The notes beneath the pieces were generated by a model, which was not told the origin of the DNA, did no database searches, and was given only the letters and a program-made list of their open reading frames with translations. A stretch of 64,000 bases of DNA, taken from NCBI RefSeq assembly GCF_006402735.1, contig NZ_CP017174.1:2049001-2113000 (forward strand), written 5' to 3'. Position 1 is the first letter of the stretch. The number at the start of each line of letters is the position of its first letter. Both the position numbers and the translations under genes were made by a program. Below are positions 63,604 through 64,000 of the stretch, piece after piece. This DNA is from Myxococcus xanthus. GTDB taxonomy: Bacteria; Myxococcota; Myxococcia; Myxococcales; Myxococcaceae.

Positions 63604-64000
63604 TCACGGCATCTCCGCCATTCCTGGCTCCTTCATTCGCGCATTGGCGGGCCGCACCATGTCGAGCACGAGCGGGACGAGGGCCTTGAACGCCATGGCC
63701 TGATGGCTCACTCGCTCGTCCATGTCCGCCATGCGGACGACCACGAGTTGGTGCTTTGGAAAGACGAGGAGCTTCTGTCCTCCGGCTCCCATCGCTGCAA
63801 AGCCTACGGGCTCTCCCTCTTGCTTCCACTCGTACTGGGCGCGGACCACCTTCGCCTCGAAGGCGGAGAGTTCCTCGTTGCTGCCCAGCCGCTGGATGAT
63901 GGCCGCGGCGAACGCCTCCTGCGGCATGGGGTGCCCCACCAAGTCCTTCAACTTCGCCAGCTTCTCTGACGAGTAGCCCTTCTCACGGGCCTCGTCCAGC
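63604..64000 (-). CDS. C-terminal part of a serine hydrolase (beta-lactamase family)
   Basis: The gene continues past the right edge; only about 130 C-terminal codons are seen (LDEAREKGYSSEKLAKLKDL at the border). The end of the class C beta-lactamase fold is visible: FAAMGAGGQKLLVFPKHQLV followed by VVVRMADM, where GAGGQ corresponds to the H/K-x-G active-site strand region (Y-G-A-x-G-x-GGQ in esterases). The final segment (ALVPLVLDMVRPA) is typical of EstB/6-aminohexanoate-dimer hydrolase relatives. The catalytic SxxK lies outside the window, so function cannot be confirmed. Confidence 0.7.
   Translation of the reverse strand, partial: LDEAREKGYSSEKLAKLKDLVGHPMPQEAFAAAIIQRLGSNEELSAFEAKVVRAQYEWKQEGEPVGFAAMGAGGQKLLVFPKHQLVVVRMADMDERVSHQAMAFKALVPLVLDMVRPANARMKEPGMAEMP

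Overview
The window is GC-rich DNA from a myxobacterium, most likely Myxococcaceae. The grounds are Asp/Gly-rich lipoprotein linkers, a Myxococcales-type sigma-70 protein, TPR-bearing Ser/Thr kinases, a HEIGH-type M57 metalloprotease, S37 peptidase and FG-GAP lipoproteins, and remains of a prophage. Family names come from recognising motifs by eye; no database search was run.

Layout. 1-2.4 kb: start of a rifamycin phosphotransferase gene (cut by the edge), a small lipoprotein and an AadA-type aminoglycoside nucleotidyltransferase. 2.8-7.7 kb: a class C beta-lactamase-like hydrolase, an alpha/beta hydrolase of foreign appearance, and a lipoprotein with a relic of its own 3' end in front of it. 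7.9-12.2 kb: a tightly coupled four-gene operon around a DyP-type peroxidase. 13-21 kb: a kinase / sigma / coiled-coil protein locus. 21-34.6 kb: regulator-target pairs (LysR with cupin and metallo-hydrolase; AraC with VOC proteins; LysR with ankyrin protein and deaminase), lipoproteins and an S37 peptidase. 35-45 kb: TetR with a DUF418 membrane protein, a 1349-residue multi-repeat lipoprotein, a LysR/serine dehydratase pair, and a hypothetical gene. 45.6-48.5 kb: a decayed gene and an sdpRI-like operon. 48.6-59.9 kb: a terminase relic, an M57 protease, and a second kinase locus ending in a 1604-residue protein with a C-terminal zinc metallopeptidase. 60-64 kb: IS21/IS3 relics, a permease relic, a lipoprotein, broken phage portal and head genes, and the end of a serine hydrolase gene.

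Most interesting signal. A repeated module pairs (i) a Ser/Thr kinase whose N-terminus carries an anti-sigma-like zinc motif (H-x3-C-x2-C) and whose C-terminus is TPR-like, (ii) a translationally coupled sigma factor, and (iii) a divergently transcribed protein with a shared approx. 190-residue coiled-coil N-terminus and a variable C-terminus. It occurs three times in different states of decay. At 16.5-21 kb kinase and sigma are intact and the divergent protein gene is a relic. At 50.8-59.9 kb kinase and divergent protein are intact and sigma is broken. At 15.3-16.3 kb only a shortened coiled-coil protein and the kinase-side promoter block remain. The approx. 80-bp divergent promoter block is conserved in all three. 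The C-terminal metallopeptidase of the long protein is AT-rich compared with the rest of its gene, as expected for an exchanged toxin domain.

A second signal is a dispersed intergenic repeat of about 75-90 bp (core TTTTGGGTAGGCACAGG, other end near CTCACTCGCCTTGACGC), present in at least nine copies, mostly at gene 3' ends. Some copies supply stop codons to neighbouring genes or cut genes short.
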